This document shows, piece after piece, positions 1 through 10,162 of a stretch of 64,000 nt of DNA. The stretch comes from a candidate division KSB1 bacterium. GTDB taxonomy: Bacteria; Zhuqueibacterota; Zhuqueibacteria; Thermofontimicrobiales; Thermofontimicrobiaceae. Under the pieces are notes generated by a model. The model had not been told where the DNA came from, did no database searches, and saw only the letters and a program-made list of their open reading frames with translations. Every line of letters begins with the position of its first letter. Positions within the stretch are counted from its first letter, which is position 1. Made by a program: the position numbers and the translations under genes. Location of the stretch: assembly GCA_034506395.1 (NCBI GenBank), contig JAPDPQ010000005.1, positions 179,619 through 243,618 of the forward strand, read 5' to 3'.

Positions 1-144
1 GCAACTCTCTGGATTCAATGTTTGGGATTCACCTATTGCTCATTTCAGGCCTCAATGCTGGATCTGAAATTTGGACAATGGCATTGCAATTCGTTGGCTC
101 GTTTCAATTCATTGGGAAAAGAAAAACACGGGTTAGCATAATTC

Positions 145-3100
145 ATGAACATCATCCAATTCATCATAAACAGAAAAACTTTCATCTCCATGCTCTTTAT
201 TGGGCTGGTGCTGTTGGGTTACATTTCGTACCAACAACTGCCGGTAGAGTTATTTCCGAATGCCGAACTGCCATTTTTGATCGTGAACATCAATGGCGCA
301 CGCGAAATGGATCCCGCATATATGGAAAAGCACGCCATTATTCCGCTGGAGGGAGCGATCAGCACATTGCAGGGAATCGACAAGATCGAATCGTTCGCGG
401 ATCGACGCAGCGGTCGAATTATCGTCTATTACAACCAAAATGTCAAAGTGAAATACGCTTACCTCAAATTGCAGGAAATGGTGAACAGCATCAAACCCAG
501 CTTAGGCGAGGAATTTTTCGTCAACGTGTTCAAGATCGATACCGAACAATTGAGCAACATGTTCATGAGCTTGCAAGTTCGGGAGATCGTCGCTCGGGGC
601 GATAGTCTTGCCTCGGCAGGTGGTGTTAACCGCATTCGTCAGATCGTGGATAAGAAGCTCACCCGCGAATTTGAGAACATCGACGGTATCGCTAATGTTG
701 AGGTTTTTGGTGGTCAGCAACGATCCGTTGAGATCATTTTGAATGAAGAAGCATGTCGGGCTCACCAGATCACTGCCGCCCAAATTCGGACGTTGATCGC
801 CCAGAATAGTCAGAATCGGACCTTCGTCGGCAAAGTTTATGAGCGCGATAAGCAATATTTCGTCAATCTGGTGGCGGAATATACTGATGTGCGCAATCTT
901 GAAAATATCGTAGTGAAGCGGGAAGGACCGATACTGCTCAAAGATGTCGCTCGCGTCAATGTGGGAGTCAAAGAAGAGACTTCCATCAGCCGGGTCAATG
1001 GCGGCGAGGCCATCACCATGCAACTGGTGCGCGATACCCAGGTAAATTTGATCGAGCTCTCCCACACCGCTCGAGCGGTGGTGCATCGTCTGAATAAAGA
1101 ATTGGCACCCCAGGGCATTGAGATCGTGGTTCAAAGCGACGTGGCTGAAACCATGGAAAAGAACCTCGATCTGATCAAGCAACTGGCTTTAGTGGGTGGT
1201 GGACTCGCGGTGCTGGTGCTCTGGATTTTCCTGCGGAATTTGCGGTTGGTATTTGTGATTGCGCTGGCGATTCCGATCTCGCTGTTCACTGCTTTCAACT
1301 TTTTTTATGCTGCTGGGATCTCGATCAATAGCCTCACCCTTGTGGGCATGGCGCTTGCCATCGGTATGTTGCTGGATAATAGCGTAGTCGTGCTGGAAAA
1401 TATCTATCGACTGGTTTCTGATCGTAAAGAAATCGACCAATCGGTCATTCAGGGCACGCGCGAGGTATGGCGCTCGATCTTCGCAGCTACTTTGACCACA
1501 GTCGCTGTGTTTCTCCCATTCATTTTCTCATCCGACTTTCTCGTGCGACTCATCGGTCGCCACATTGGCGTGTCCATTATCAGCACCTTGCTGATATCCC
1601 TGGTGGTGGCGCTGTTGTTGGTCCCAATGGTCACCCATTTTTTCCTGATGCGCGGAAAAAAAGCCGATGTCAGCTCGCTTCATTTCAATGTTATTTCGCC
1701 CAAAAATCGGCTGCTGCAAATCTATCGGGTGTTGCTCAAAGCGACGATGCGATTTCCTGCGCGGACCGTAGTGCTCGCATTTGTCTTGTTTCTGGTCAGC
1801 TTGCTGATCGCCCTGGCGTTGAGCATCAATGTTTCGCAGGAGGTGGAGACCAAAGAGTTCAATCTCTACGTCACCATGCCTCGGGGCTCCACGCTTCAAG
1901 CTACGGACCAAGTGGTGGCTGAACTGGAGCAGCGGCTCAGCGATATCGACGAGAAACAAGATATCGTCAGCAACATCAGCGAAGAAGAGGCGATCATCAC
2001 GATCAAACTGAAAGAAGGTTTTGAGAAAATTAAAAACCGCACCGTTGCCCAGGTGAAAAGCGAGATTCAAAATCGCATCCGGGATTATAGAGCGGCCGAC
2101 GTGAGCTTCGAACAGCCCGCCGCCAGCCAGCGGTTTCGAGGTGGCATGCGATCGAACCCTGGGGCTAATTTGGAACGAATGTTGGGCATCGGTAGCCAAA
2201 CCGAAAAAGTGGTGATCAAAGGCCGTGATTTCAATACAATGCGAAATTTAGCTACCGATATTCGGAACTATCTGGAAGATTTGAGTTCCATGAATCGAGT
2301 GAGTCTGAATATCGCCGATGATCGACCCGAAATCCATTTATTGTTCGATACAGAGTTGTTGAGCCACTACAACATTAGCTTGAATACTATCGCTTCTGAA
2401 TTGGCTGGATTTCAAAGCGAGTTCTCCTCTGGGTTGAAATATAAGCAAGGCAGCGACGAGTACGATATTGTCATCCGCAATGAAAATTTGGAAGAGAAAA
2501 CTATCGATGACCTGAGGACGCTCAGGATCCCCTCGCCAAACGGTGGAAGTTATGAGCTAGAACAACTGAGCCGAATCGTCTATTCCGCTGGGATGTCTGG
2601 GATCAATCGGGTCAATCAAGAGAAGCAGATCGAAGTGACCTATCAATTCTTGGATGAAGTAAACAAATCCAAGCCGCTATTGGAGGCATCCCGCGCCGAG
2701 GTGGATCAATTGATCGCAAGTCTCAATATTCCGCCCGGGGTTGCCGTGGAAGTCATCCACGATGAGACCGAACTTGGAGAGTACAAATTTTTGATCGTGG
2801 CCGCACTCATTCTGATCTTCATGATCCTTGCTTCTGTGTTCGAATCGGCTTGGCAACCGTTCGTGATTCTGTTTAGCATTCCCCTCGCTTCGATTGGTGC
2901 ATTTTGGGCGCTCATTTTCACGGGCAACTCGATTTTGAATGCCAATACGCTCACTGGCTTTTTAATTTTACTCGGCGTGGTGGTGAATAATGGAATTATT
3001 CTTATCGATTATACGCGAATCTTACGACAGCGGGGCTATCACCGGGCCCGGGCGCTGATGATGGCTGGGCAGGCCCGTGTTCGTCCGATCCTCATCACCG

Positions 3101-4893
3101 CGATCACAACCATCGTAGGGATGCTACCGTTAGCGATGGGCAAAGCCGAATACGTCACCCGCATCGGCGCGCCGTTCGCCATCACGGTCATCGGAGGGCT
3201 TGCCGCTGGTACTTTGTTCACGCTGGTATTCATCCCAACCGTTTACTCCGGATTGGAAACGGCGCTTCAGTGGATTCGATCGCTCAATTGGAAGATCAAA
3301 CTGGTCCAACTGGCAATCGCTCTGATCGGATTCTTCTTGATCTATTTTTATGTCGATAGCTTGCTTTGGAAAATCGTGGAGCTGGTGTTGTTGGTGATGC
3401 TTGTACCAGCAGCGACCTACTTTATCATGATAAGCCTGCGGCAGGCCAAAGCAGAGATAATTCAACCCGGTGAGGCGCTGCGAATTAAAATCCAGCATTT
3501 GGTAAAAATCTATGAACAGGAGATGCGTTTCGTTCGCGAATGGAAAAAAGGCTTACGCATTAGAGCTAAGGCTGGCCTGTTACGAGATTACAGGACAGGG
3601 CGAGACTTCGACGATTTTATTTATTTGCTCCCGGCTCTGGGTTTCTTGATTTATTTTGTCTATTTTTACTTGCGCAGCGGGTTTTGGGTCTTTGTGACCG
3701 CACATCTGGTTTATTTCTACGTGCTGGCCCTCTGGAAGCCGATCCGCATTTATTTGCGCCACCGCCTCGAGCAGGAGCATAATCAGTTCCTGCAACTCGT
3801 CGCGCAATGGTTTTATCCGATATTCTTCTGGGGATTTCCCCTATTGAATCTTGTCATCTTCTATTTCAAGTGGCATAAAATCACCATCCTCATTTTTATT
3901 GCAGTGATCTGGTATTTTGGATTAGCTGTCTACACAACATCTAATCGGCTGCAACGGGAAGAGATCAACATCATGCGATTGACAGGTAAATTTGCAGGAT
4001 TGAGAAAGAATTTTTATCGTCTCGTTCAGGCCATCCCGATTATCGGAAAGAAAAAACAGCCGTTCAAAGCCCTGGATGGCGTTTCATTGGAGATCGGCAG
4101 CGGTATGTTCGGCCTCTTGGGACCTAATGGCGCTGGTAAAACCACCCTGATGAGGATCATTTGCGGCATCCTGGAACAAAGTCGCGGCAGCATCTGGATC
4201 AACGACATTGACCTAAAAGAAAAGCGAGAGGAATTGCAGGGATTAATCGGTTACCTGCCCCAGGAGTTCGGCACGTACGAGAATATGACCGCCTATGAAT
4301 TTTTGAGCTATCAAGCGATTCTGAAAAATATCTACGATCAAGAAGAACGGGAACGACGGGTCAATTATTGTCTCGCCGCCGTGCATTTAGAAAAAAATAA
4401 GCATCAGAAAATTGGCTCTTTCTCTGGGGGAATGAAACAGCGCATCGGCATTGCCCAGACGCTGTTACATTTGCCGCGCATTTTAGTGGTGGATGAGCCG
4501 ACCGCCGGCCTCGATCCGAGAGAACGGATCCGATTTCGGAATTTATTAGTTGAATTGAGTCGGGAACGGATTGTGATCTTCTCCACCCATATTATTGAAG
4601 ACATTTCCAGCTCATGCAACAAAGTCGCAGTATTGAATAAGGGGCGTCTCTGCTATTTGGGTGATCCCCAGGAGATGGCGCGGCTGGCTGATGGATTTGT
4701 CTGGCAATTCCAAGTTCCTGCCGAGCAATTTGAGGCAGTAAGCAAGGATCTGTGGATTGTCCATCACATTCGAGATGGGGAGTCCATTCGGGCGCGATGT
4801 ATCGCCACCGAGCGGCCAACGCCTAATGCGCAAGAGGTTCGACCAACCCTGGAGGATGCCTATCTGTGGTTGCTCCGACAATCGGGATGTTAG
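145..4893 (+). CDS. RND efflux transporter fused to a C-terminal ABC ATPase
   Basis: A single open frame of 1582 residues joins two transporter classes. Residues 1 to about 1045 form a complete RND (AcrB-type) inner-membrane pump. It has an N-terminal membrane helix, two periplasmic porter regions, a TM4 motif GMLLDNSVVVLEN (D410-N411 where AcrB has two Asp) and a second hydrophobic half ending in IGAPFAITVIGG. Residues about 1048-1265 hold roughly six extra hydrophobic segments. Residues about 1306-1580 are an ABC ATPase with Walker A GPNGAGKT (1326-1333), signature SGGMKQR (about 1427), Walker B ILVVDEPTAGLD and an H-loop FSTH. The RND half is expected to be proton driven. The ATPase resembles those that pair with ABC-2 permeases, and such a permease lacking its own ATPase lies at 5937. 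No membrane-fusion or TolC partner is visible; one may lie upstream of the window. The domain calls are secure, but the function of the fusion is unknown. Confidence 0.9.
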   Translation: MNIIQFIINRKTFISMLFIGLVLLGYISYQQLPVELFPNAELPFLIVNINGAREMDPAYMEKHAIIPLEGAISTLQGIDKIESFADRRSGRIIVYYNQNVKVKYAYLKLQEMVNSIKPSLGEEFFVNVFKIDTEQLSNMFMSLQVREIVARGDSLASAGGVNRIRQIVDKKLTREFENIDGIANVEVFGGQQRSVEIILNEEACRAHQITAAQIRTLIAQNSQNRTFVGKVYERDKQYFVNLVAEYTDVRNLENIVVKREGPILLKDVARVNVGVKEETSISRVNGGEAITMQLVRDTQVNLIELSHTARAVVHRLNKELAPQGIEIVVQSDVAETMEKNLDLIKQLALVGGGLAVLVLWIFLRNLRLVFVIALAIPISLFTAFNFFYAAGISINSLTLVGMALAIGMLLDNSVVVLENIYRLVSDRKEIDQSVIQGTREVWRSIFAATLTTVAVFLPFIFSSDFLVRLIGRHIGVSIISTLLISLVVALLLVPMVTHFFLMRGKKADVSSLHFNVISPKNRLLQIYRVLLKATMRFPARTVVLAFVLFLVSLLIALALSINVSQEVETKEFNLYVTMPRGSTLQATDQVVAELEQRLSDIDEKQDIVSNISEEEAIITIKLKEGFEKIKNRTVAQVKSEIQNRIRDYRAADVSFEQPAASQRFRGGMRSNPGANLERMLGIGSQTEKVVIKGRDFNTMRNLATDIRNYLEDLSSMNRVSLNIADDRPEIHLLFDTELLSHYNISLNTIASELAGFQSEFSSGLKYKQGSDEYDIVIRNENLEEKTIDDLRTLRIPSPNGGSYELEQLSRIVYSAGMSGINRVNQEKQIEVTYQFLDEVNKSKPLLEASRAEVDQLIASLNIPPGVAVEVIHDETELGEYKFLIVAALILIFMILASVFESAWQPFVILFSIPLASIGAFWALIFTGNSILNANTLTGFLILLGVVVNNGIILIDYTRILRQRGYHRARALMMAGQARVRPILITAITTIVGMLPLAMGKAEYVTRIGAPFAITVIGGLAAGTLFTLVFIPTVYSGLETALQWIRSLNWKIKLVQLAIALIGFFLIYFYVDSLLWKIVELVLLVMLVPAATYFIMISLRQAKAEIIQPGEALRIKIQHLVKIYEQEMRFVREWKKGLRIRAKAGLLRDYRTGRDFDDFIYLLPALGFLIYFVYFYLRSGFWVFVTAHLVYFYVLALWKPIRIYLRHRLEQEHNQFLQLVAQWFYPIFFWGFPLLNLVIFYFKWHKITILIFIAVIWYFGLAVYTTSNRLQREEINIMRLTGKFAGLRKNFYRLVQAIPIIGKKKQPFKALDGVSLEIGSGMFGLLGPNGAGKTTLMRIICGILEQSRGSIWINDIDLKEKREELQGLIGYLPQEFGTYENMTAYEFLSYQAILKNIYDQEERERRVNYCLAAVHLEKNKHQKIGSFSGGMKQRIGIAQTLLHLPRILVVDEPTAGLDPRERIRFRNLLVELSRERIVIFSTHIIEDISSSCNKVAVLNKGRLCYLGDPQEMARLADGFVWQFQVPAEQFEAVSKDLWIVHHIRDGESIRARCIATERPTPNAQEVRPTLEDAYLWLLRQSGC

Positions 4894-5105
4894 CCAATGG
4901 TCATCTCGCGCAACCCAACAACCCAATAGATGTGACTATGCTGTGATTCGATCAAAATTCGAATAATTCAGGCAAATTTTCAATATTCTGAATTGACTGA
5001 TTCAGCGATAGAGCAGCGGCATTATTGGAATGGTCGTTGAATGATATTTTTTGAAATTCTAAATTAACAAACCAATTCCAATCATCAAAACCATAGGAGG
5101 GTAAT

Positions 5106-5693
5106 ATGGCCGCAAAAAAAATTCTAATGTTGGTGGGGGATTACGCTGAGGATTACGAAGTTATGGTACCGTTCCAGATGTTATTGATGGTGGGACATCA
5201 GGTCGATGCTGTTTGTCCCGACAAAAAGCCCGGGGATAAGATCCGCACTGCCATCCACGATTTTGAAGGGGATCAGACTTATAGTGAGAAACCAGGGCAT
5301 AATTTTCAAATCAATGCCAATTTCGACAAGATCAAACCTGAGAACTATGATGGGTTGGTAATTCCGGGTGGCCGCGCGCCGGAATACTTGCGGTTGAATG
5401 AGAAAGTCATCAAAATTGTGAAACATTTTGCCGAAAATAATAAACCGATTGCCGCCATTTGCCATGGACCGCAGATCTTGGCCGCAGCGAAAGTGTTATC
5501 TGGCAAAAAGGTTCTCCCCTACCCTGCTGTTGGGCCTGATTGTGTGAATGCTGGTGCAACTTTGGGACAGGTCAACGAGACCTTTTCCAATGCCGTCGTT
5601 GATGGGAATTTGGTCACTGCCCCAGCCTGGCCTGCACATCCCGAATGGATCGCAGCGTTCCTGAAATTGCTCGGCACCAAAATCGAGCCGTAA
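5106..5693 (+). CDS. DJ-1/PfpI family protein
   Basis: This 195-residue protein has the single DJ-1/PfpI fold. The nucleophile elbow reads [10 protein letters not shown] with Cys119, and an acidic residue in GDYAEDYE (Glu15) matches the conserved Glu that activates that Cys. [12 protein letters not shown] is the usual family glycine-rich strand-turn. Members act as deglycase, glyoxalase, chaperone or peptidase-like enzymes in the cytoplasm, and sequence alone does not decide which. A strong ribosome binding site, AGGAGG, lies 6-7 bases before the ATG. The gene sits between the RND-ABC fusion and an ABC-2-like permease, 212 bases after the former, so it may be transcribed separately. Confidence 0.9.
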   Translation: MAAKKILMLVGDYAEDYEVMVPFQMLLMVGHQVDAVCPDKKPGDKIRTAIHDFEGDQTYSEKPGHNFQINANFDKIKPENYDGLVIPGGRAPEYLRLNEKVIKIVKHFAENNKPIAAICHGPQILAAAKVLSGKKVLPYPAVGPDCVNAGATLGQVNETFSNAVVDGNLVTAPAWPAHPEWIAAFLKLLGTKIEP

Positions 5694-5936
5694 TGATCAT
5701 GCAAGTTCCCTCGACAGATCCGTCATGAAGTAAGTCGAAAATCCAGCTTTGCAAGAGATCCGATTTTAGGAGCGAGGACTGGAGAGCATAGCCAGAGGCG
5801 CGAATTTAACGGATTACCATCGAAAGCCTATTGCTATCTCTCCAGTTAAGCTTCTCATCAGAACGCTTGCCATTTCAGGCAAGATTATTGAGTCCAATTT
5901 TGTTCAGCGAAAGTGACACAGAAACAGGTTCAGATT

Positions 5937-6659
5937 ATGAATTATCGCACTCTCACGAAAAATCTCATTAACAACATTGTCAGTATTTTCCGTTATAATT
6001 TGAAGATCATTTTTGCCAATAAATTTCTCTATTTTTTGCTGGCCGCCATCGGGATCTTCGTATTGGTGACGGCGATCAACCTGTTGAACGCCGAGGCCAA
6101 TCCTACGGAAGGCACCATCTATTACCTGTTACTGGTGCCTGGCATTTTGATCATTTTTTATCCCACCACCTTCGGCATTCAGAACGATGTCGATACCCGG
6201 ATGATCGAGATTCTATTTGGCATCCCAAATTATCGTTACAAAGTCTGGCTGGTGCGGATGGTTCTGATCTACATTGTCGTTTTCGTAATCCTCATTTTGC
6301 TCAGCGGGATCAGTTCATTGGCACTGGTCAACGTTCCAATTTTCAAGATGGTCTTTCAACTCATGTTTCCCATTTTTTTCATCGGTTGCTTGGCATTCAT
6401 GATCTCCACTATAATCCGCAATGGCAATGGTACCGCTGTGGTGATTATCATTATCGGAATGACCTTTTGGATTTTGAGCGGGCAACTGGCAGCCAGCCGC
6501 TGGAACCTGTTCTTGAATCCGTTTTCGATGCCCTCCAACGTCAACCAGGCGGTTTGGATGGAGACAACGTTCAACAACAGAATTTACCTGCTCATTGGCA
6601 TTGTCATCAGTTTGTTGCTTGGCCTGTTGAATCTCCAAAAGCGCGAGAAATTTGTTTAA
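5937..6659 (+). CDS. ABC-2-type membrane permease without its own ATPase
   Basis: A 240-residue integral membrane protein with about six hydrophobic segments in the arrangement of ABC-2 permeases: a cytoplasmic N-terminus, a first helix near residues 28-48, a conserved-looking region IQNDVDTRMIEILFGIPNYRYKVWLVRM between TM2 and TM3, and a last helix before a basic tail. A GTG at 5913 in the same frame would add eight residues; ATG 5937 is preferred because its product begins like other family members. No ATPase gene follows. The nearest ABC ATPase is the C-terminal domain of the RND fusion upstream, which makes that domain a candidate partner (inference). The substrate cannot be told. Confidence 0.75.
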   Translation: MNYRTLTKNLINNIVSIFRYNLKIIFANKFLYFLLAAIGIFVLVTAINLLNAEANPTEGTIYYLLLVPGILIIFYPTTFGIQNDVDTRMIEILFGIPNYRYKVWLVRMVLIYIVVFVILILLSGISSLALVNVPIFKMVFQLMFPIFFIGCLAFMISTIIRNGNGTAVVIIIIGMTFWILSGQLAASRWNLFLNPFSMPSNVNQAVWMETTFNNRIYLLIGIVISLLLGLLNLQKREKFV

Positions 6660-7019
6660 TGAGCAATGACCTGGGAATGAAGTGAAAGAAAATTGTCAAC
6701 CTGGCCTTCTGCCCTTGTAAAACGATGAGCCGCGATCAAGTTCAGAACGGCACAGGAATTTGTTCTAAGCCAGATTTCCAAGCACCTAGTTTCAATTTGA
6801 CCGCATCTCAATTCAAATGCTACCACAAAAAATATCTAAAAAAAGGCGGCAGGTAGCATGTTTTAATTCAGGCGAGATTGAGCAATTAATGAAACGGTTT
6901 TTGTGATCTATTCCAATTTCTACTTATGAAAAAGAAAATGCTGATAAATTTTTTGGATTAACTTCCCCCTGAACATAGCAAGCAGAGAGCGCTATCGCAA
7001 TATCAAACTTGGAGGACAA
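6660..7019 (+). other. Intergenic region, 360 bp
   Basis: AT-rich spacer between the ABC-2-like permease and the M3 peptidase. I see no convincing gene, hairpin terminator or repeat in it. The last bases hold the GGAGG ribosome binding site of the peptidase. Confidence 0.6.
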
Positions 7020-9116
7020 ATGAAGCACATTATTCTGTTATTCCTATCCACCGCTATGATAATTTTTTCTTGCGTGAGGACGGATAAAAATCCGTTCTTC
7101 GTGGAATGGAAAACTCCTTTCCAGACACCACCGTTTGAAAAAATCAAAGAACATCATTATATGCCCGCTTTTGAGGAGGGCATTAAGCTGCATCGACAAG
7201 AGATTACCAAGATTGCAGAGAATGCTGAACCGCCGACATTTGACAACACTGTGGTCGCTTTGGATAACAGCGGCGAGTTGCTAACCCGAGTCAGCAATGT
7301 GTTTTTTAATATGACTTCAGCTCATACGAATGACAGTCTGCAAAGCATTGCCAAGCGCGTTGCGCCGATGTTGGCTAAACATCAGGACGATATTTTGTTG
7401 AACGAAAAGCTGTTCCAGCGTATCAAAAAGATTTATCAGCAGCGGGATCAGCTTGGATTGAATCCCGAACAAAATCGGTTGCTTGAGAAATATTACAAGG
7501 AATTTGTCCGAGGTGGAGCCGATTTGGCAGACTCAGCCAAAGCGGAGTTGCGCAAGATCAACGAAGAACTCTCCGTTTTGTCCCTGCAATTTGGGGATAA
7601 TGTTCTGAAAGAAGTGAACAATTTTGAAATGGTTATTGAAAATGAGGCTGACTTGATTGGTTTGCCTGAGAATGTCCGTGTCGCAGCAGCCGAGGCCGCG
7701 AAAGAACGGGGCAAAGAGGGCAAATGGGTATTCACCTTGCACAAGCCCAGCCTGATCCCATTTTTGCAATATTCTGAACGGCGTGATCTCAGAGAGAAGA
7801 TGTTCAAGGCGTATATCATGCAATGCGATAACAACAATGAGTGGGACAATAAAAAGATATTATCGAGGATCGCTGCATTGCGAGTGAGACGTGCCAAGCT
7901 GCTGGGGTATCCAACCCACGCCGATTTTGTGTTAGAAGAAAATATGGCCAAAACACCCCAGGCGGTTTATGAACTATTAAACCAACTCTGGAAACCTGCC
8001 CTTAAGGTGGCGAAGAAAGAGGCTAATGAACTTCAGAGTTTAATTTTTAAAGAGGGGAATAATTTTAAACTGGAGCCTTGGGACTGGTGGTTCTATGCTG
8101 AGAAGCTCCGCAAAGCGAAATATGATTTAGATGAAGAAATGCTTCGCCCTTATTTTAAGCTGGAGAATGTGATCAATGGAGTTTTTATGGTGGCTAATAA
8201 GCTCTATGGGATCACGTTCAATGAGCGGCATGATATCCCCAAATATCATCCCGATGTAAAGACTTTTGAAGTCAAAGAAGCTGATGGCAGCCATATCGCT
8301 GTCCTCTATACCGATTATTTTCCACGCTCCAGCAAACGGGGCGGTGCTTGGATGAATGAATATCGACAGCAATACAAGCGCGACGGCAGAATGATCACAC
8401 CGATCATCTGTAATGTGGGTAATTTCTCGAAACCAACCAGTGATAAGCCCTCGCTCTTGAGTCTCGAGGAGGTTTTGACTCTATTCCATGAATTCGGCCA
8501 CGCACTGCATGGGTTGCTGTCCAATTGCACCTATCAAAAATTGGCGGGCACTAACGTCGCCAGAGATTTTGTCGAACTACCATCCCAGATCATGGAGAAC
8601 TGGGCCACGGAGCCAGAGGTCCTTAAGATGTACGCACGACATTATCAAACTGGCGAGCCAATGCCCGACGAGCTGATTGAGAAAATTAAAAATTCAAGCA
8701 AATTCAATCAGGGATTCGCCACCGTGGAATATCTTGCAGCCGCTTTTTTGGATATGGATTGGCATACATTGACTGAAACAACGGAGCAAGATCCAGTCGC
8801 TTTTGAGAATCAATCGATGAATAAGATCGGTATGATCCCTGAAATTGTCGTTCGCTACCGCAGCCCCTATTTCCGACATATTTTTGCAGGCGGCTATTCG
8901 GCTGGGTATTACAGCTATATTTGGGCTGAGGTGCTGGACGCGGATGCGTTTCAGGCTTTCAAAGAGACCAGCTTGTTCGATCAAAAGACCGCCAAAGCAT
9001 TTCGAGATCACATTTTGTCGAAGGGTGATACGGAGGACCCGATGCTGCTTTACAAACGTTTCCGCGGCGCCGAGCCGAAGATCGATGCTTTGCTCGAAAA
9101 GCGGGGCTTGAAATAA
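7020..9116 (+). CDS. M3 family metallopeptidase (Dcp/oligopeptidase A type), predicted lipoprotein
   Basis: A 698-residue zinc peptidase, about the usual length of peptidyl-dipeptidase Dcp and oligopeptidase A. The metal site HEFGHALHG begins at His490, and the C-terminal half carries family features such as FVELPSQIMENW and the AGGYSAGYYSY segment. These enzymes cleave short peptides or remove C-terminal dipeptides. Unlike cytoplasmic Dcp, this copy starts with a hydrophobic signal ending in IIFSC (Cys18), so it is probably lipidated and works in the periplasm or at the outer membrane. The lipobox is imperfect, with Phe at -2. A GGAGG ribosome binding site stands 6 bases before the ATG. A small lipoprotein gene follows on the same strand. 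Confidence 0.93.
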   Translation: MKHIILLFLSTAMIIFSCVRTDKNPFFVEWKTPFQTPPFEKIKEHHYMPAFEEGIKLHRQEITKIAENAEPPTFDNTVVALDNSGELLTRVSNVFFNMTSAHTNDSLQSIAKRVAPMLAKHQDDILLNEKLFQRIKKIYQQRDQLGLNPEQNRLLEKYYKEFVRGGADLADSAKAELRKINEELSVLSLQFGDNVLKEVNNFEMVIENEADLIGLPENVRVAAAEAAKERGKEGKWVFTLHKPSLIPFLQYSERRDLREKMFKAYIMQCDNNNEWDNKKILSRIAALRVRRAKLLGYPTHADFVLEENMAKTPQAVYELLNQLWKPALKVAKKEANELQSLIFKEGNNFKLEPWDWWFYAEKLRKAKYDLDEEMLRPYFKLENVINGVFMVANKLYGITFNERHDIPKYHPDVKTFEVKEADGSHIAVLYTDYFPRSSKRGGAWMNEYRQQYKRDGRMITPIICNVGNFSKPTSDKPSLLSLEEVLTLFHEFGHALHGLLSNCTYQKLAGTNVARDFVELPSQIMENWATEPEVLKMYARHYQTGEPMPDELIEKIKNSSKFNQGFATVEYLAAAFLDMDWHTLTETTEQDPVAFENQSMNKIGMIPEIVVRYRSPYFRHIFAGGYSAGYYSYIWAEVLDADAFQAFKETSLFDQKTAKAFRDHILSKGDTEDPMLLYKRFRGAEPKIDALLEKRGLK

Positions 9117-9197
9117 CAGGCGAAACAATTCACCAGAATTTCATAAAGGTTGGATATCACTGTTTCATTCACCTCATATCAGACGCAAGGAACGATA

Positions 9198-9641
9198 ATG
9201 AAAAACTTCATGGTCTTCTTATTCATAATCATCCTCTGCTATTGTGCAACAACTGGCACACAAGAGGAATCGATTTACGGTCAAACCCGGATTATCCAGG
9301 CCGAATATGAGAAAGTTTTTCAGGCAACATTGGACTATCTCCCAGAACGCGGATACAACATTAAAAAAGCGAATCGCGAAACTGGGGTGATCGAGACTTC
9401 CTATCAGGCTGGAGCAGGTGTCGCTACTGGGTTCACTGGCGATAAAAGGGCCCAAATAAAATGCAAGTTGATCAAGATCGACGACCATCAGACGAAACTA
9501 ACCTTAGAGCTCTTCTCTGAGATTCGAGATCCACAGAGCGGCTGGCAATATGTGGCGCCTGAATATCAAATGGCCCGAGTCATTTACGATCGCTTCTTTG
9601 AAGCCATCACAGCTCGGGCTCAGGGTCGGAAGATCGAGTAG
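9198..9641 (+). CDS. Small predicted lipoprotein
   Basis: A 147-residue protein of unknown function. The open frame extends upstream to 9150, but ATG 9198 is the better start: it follows an AAGGA ribosome binding site and opens directly into a signal sequence (MKNFMVFLFIIILCYC). A Cys near residue 16 could be lipidated. The mature part alternates charged and hydrophobic residues, for example YEKVFQATLDYLPERGYNIKKANRETGVIETSY. That pattern resembles periplasmic lipoproteins with an NRETG(V/L)I(E/T) core, but I cannot assign a named domain with confidence. It lies 81 bases after the peptidase gene and before the tmRNA promoter. Confidence 0.75.
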   Translation: MKNFMVFLFIIILCYCATTGTQEESIYGQTRIIQAEYEKVFQATLDYLPERGYNIKKANRETGVIETSYQAGAGVATGFTGDKRAQIKCKLIKIDDHQTKLTLELFSEIRDPQSGWQYVAPEYQMARVIYDRFFEAITARAQGRKIE

Positions 9642-9677
9642 CGCGGCTCCATATCGTTCACCCCAAAAAAATTTTTC

Positions 9678-9706
9678 TTGAAATCCATCACAAAAAGCAT
9701 TATATT
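9678..9706 (+). promoter_or_regulatory. Predicted sigma-70-type promoter of ssrA
   Basis: TTGAAA at 9678-9683, a 17-base spacer, then TATATT at 9701-9706. It lies 47 bases before the mature 5' end of tmRNA, so the transcript would carry a short leader trimmed by RNase P. Seen in sequence only. Confidence 0.6.
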
Positions 9707-9753
9707 TAAATGGAACAAAATGGACTCCATCGAGTCAAATAATTAGGTTGTAT

Positions 9754-10114
9754 GGGGACGAATATTGGCTTCGACGGGGGTCGAGGGGTTACAGATAGCA
9801 TACCGAGGTTCCTGGTTCCTCGTTAATCCACTGGGAAATAAATGTAAACGCAGACAATTATGCGTATGCAATGGCTGCCTAATTGTAGGTAGCCCGCGCT
9901 GATTGAGCTCGGCCCGTCAGGCTCAGTCAGAGGCGTCGATGATGATGGGATAGCTGCTGATCTTGTCGGAGGGTCAGTGGCGAAACTGAATCCGGCTGGC
10001 TTCCCAGGCGCTTTGTCTGCTGTGCGTCGGGAAGTTCACATAAACAACAGACTAAGTATGTAGAAGTCTGTAAAACCGGGCTCTCGGACGCGGGTTCGAC
10101 TCCCGCCGTCTCCA
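9754..10114 (+). ncRNA. ssrA: Transfer-messenger RNA (tmRNA, SsrA)
   Basis: A one-piece tmRNA of about 361 bases. The 5' end GGGGACG pairs with the 3' end CGTCTCC to form the acceptor stem, with one G-U pair. The 5' tRNA-like domain has GGCTTCGACGGGGG, and the 3' T arm has GGGTTCGACTCCCGC. The genomic 3' end reads CCACA rather than CCACCA, so CCA must be finished by the nucleotidyltransferase. The resume frame at 9850-9882 encodes ADNYAYAMAA followed by TAA. As I recall, this is close to the Chlorobium-type tag (ADDYSYAMAA) and unlike the common NYALAA ending. tmRNA with SmpB rescues stalled ribosomes and tags the nascent chain for proteolysis. Confidence 0.97.
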
Positions 10115-10162
10115 CAAATTTGATCACCAAGATTCGAATTCGCCAATTTTTCAGAATAGAGA

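Noticed and set aside
1..141. Open frame from base 1 ending TAA at 139-141, possible end of an upstream gene
   Set aside because: The 46 residues show no adaptor or transporter motif and look like random translation. An upstream membrane-fusion gene may lie outside the window.
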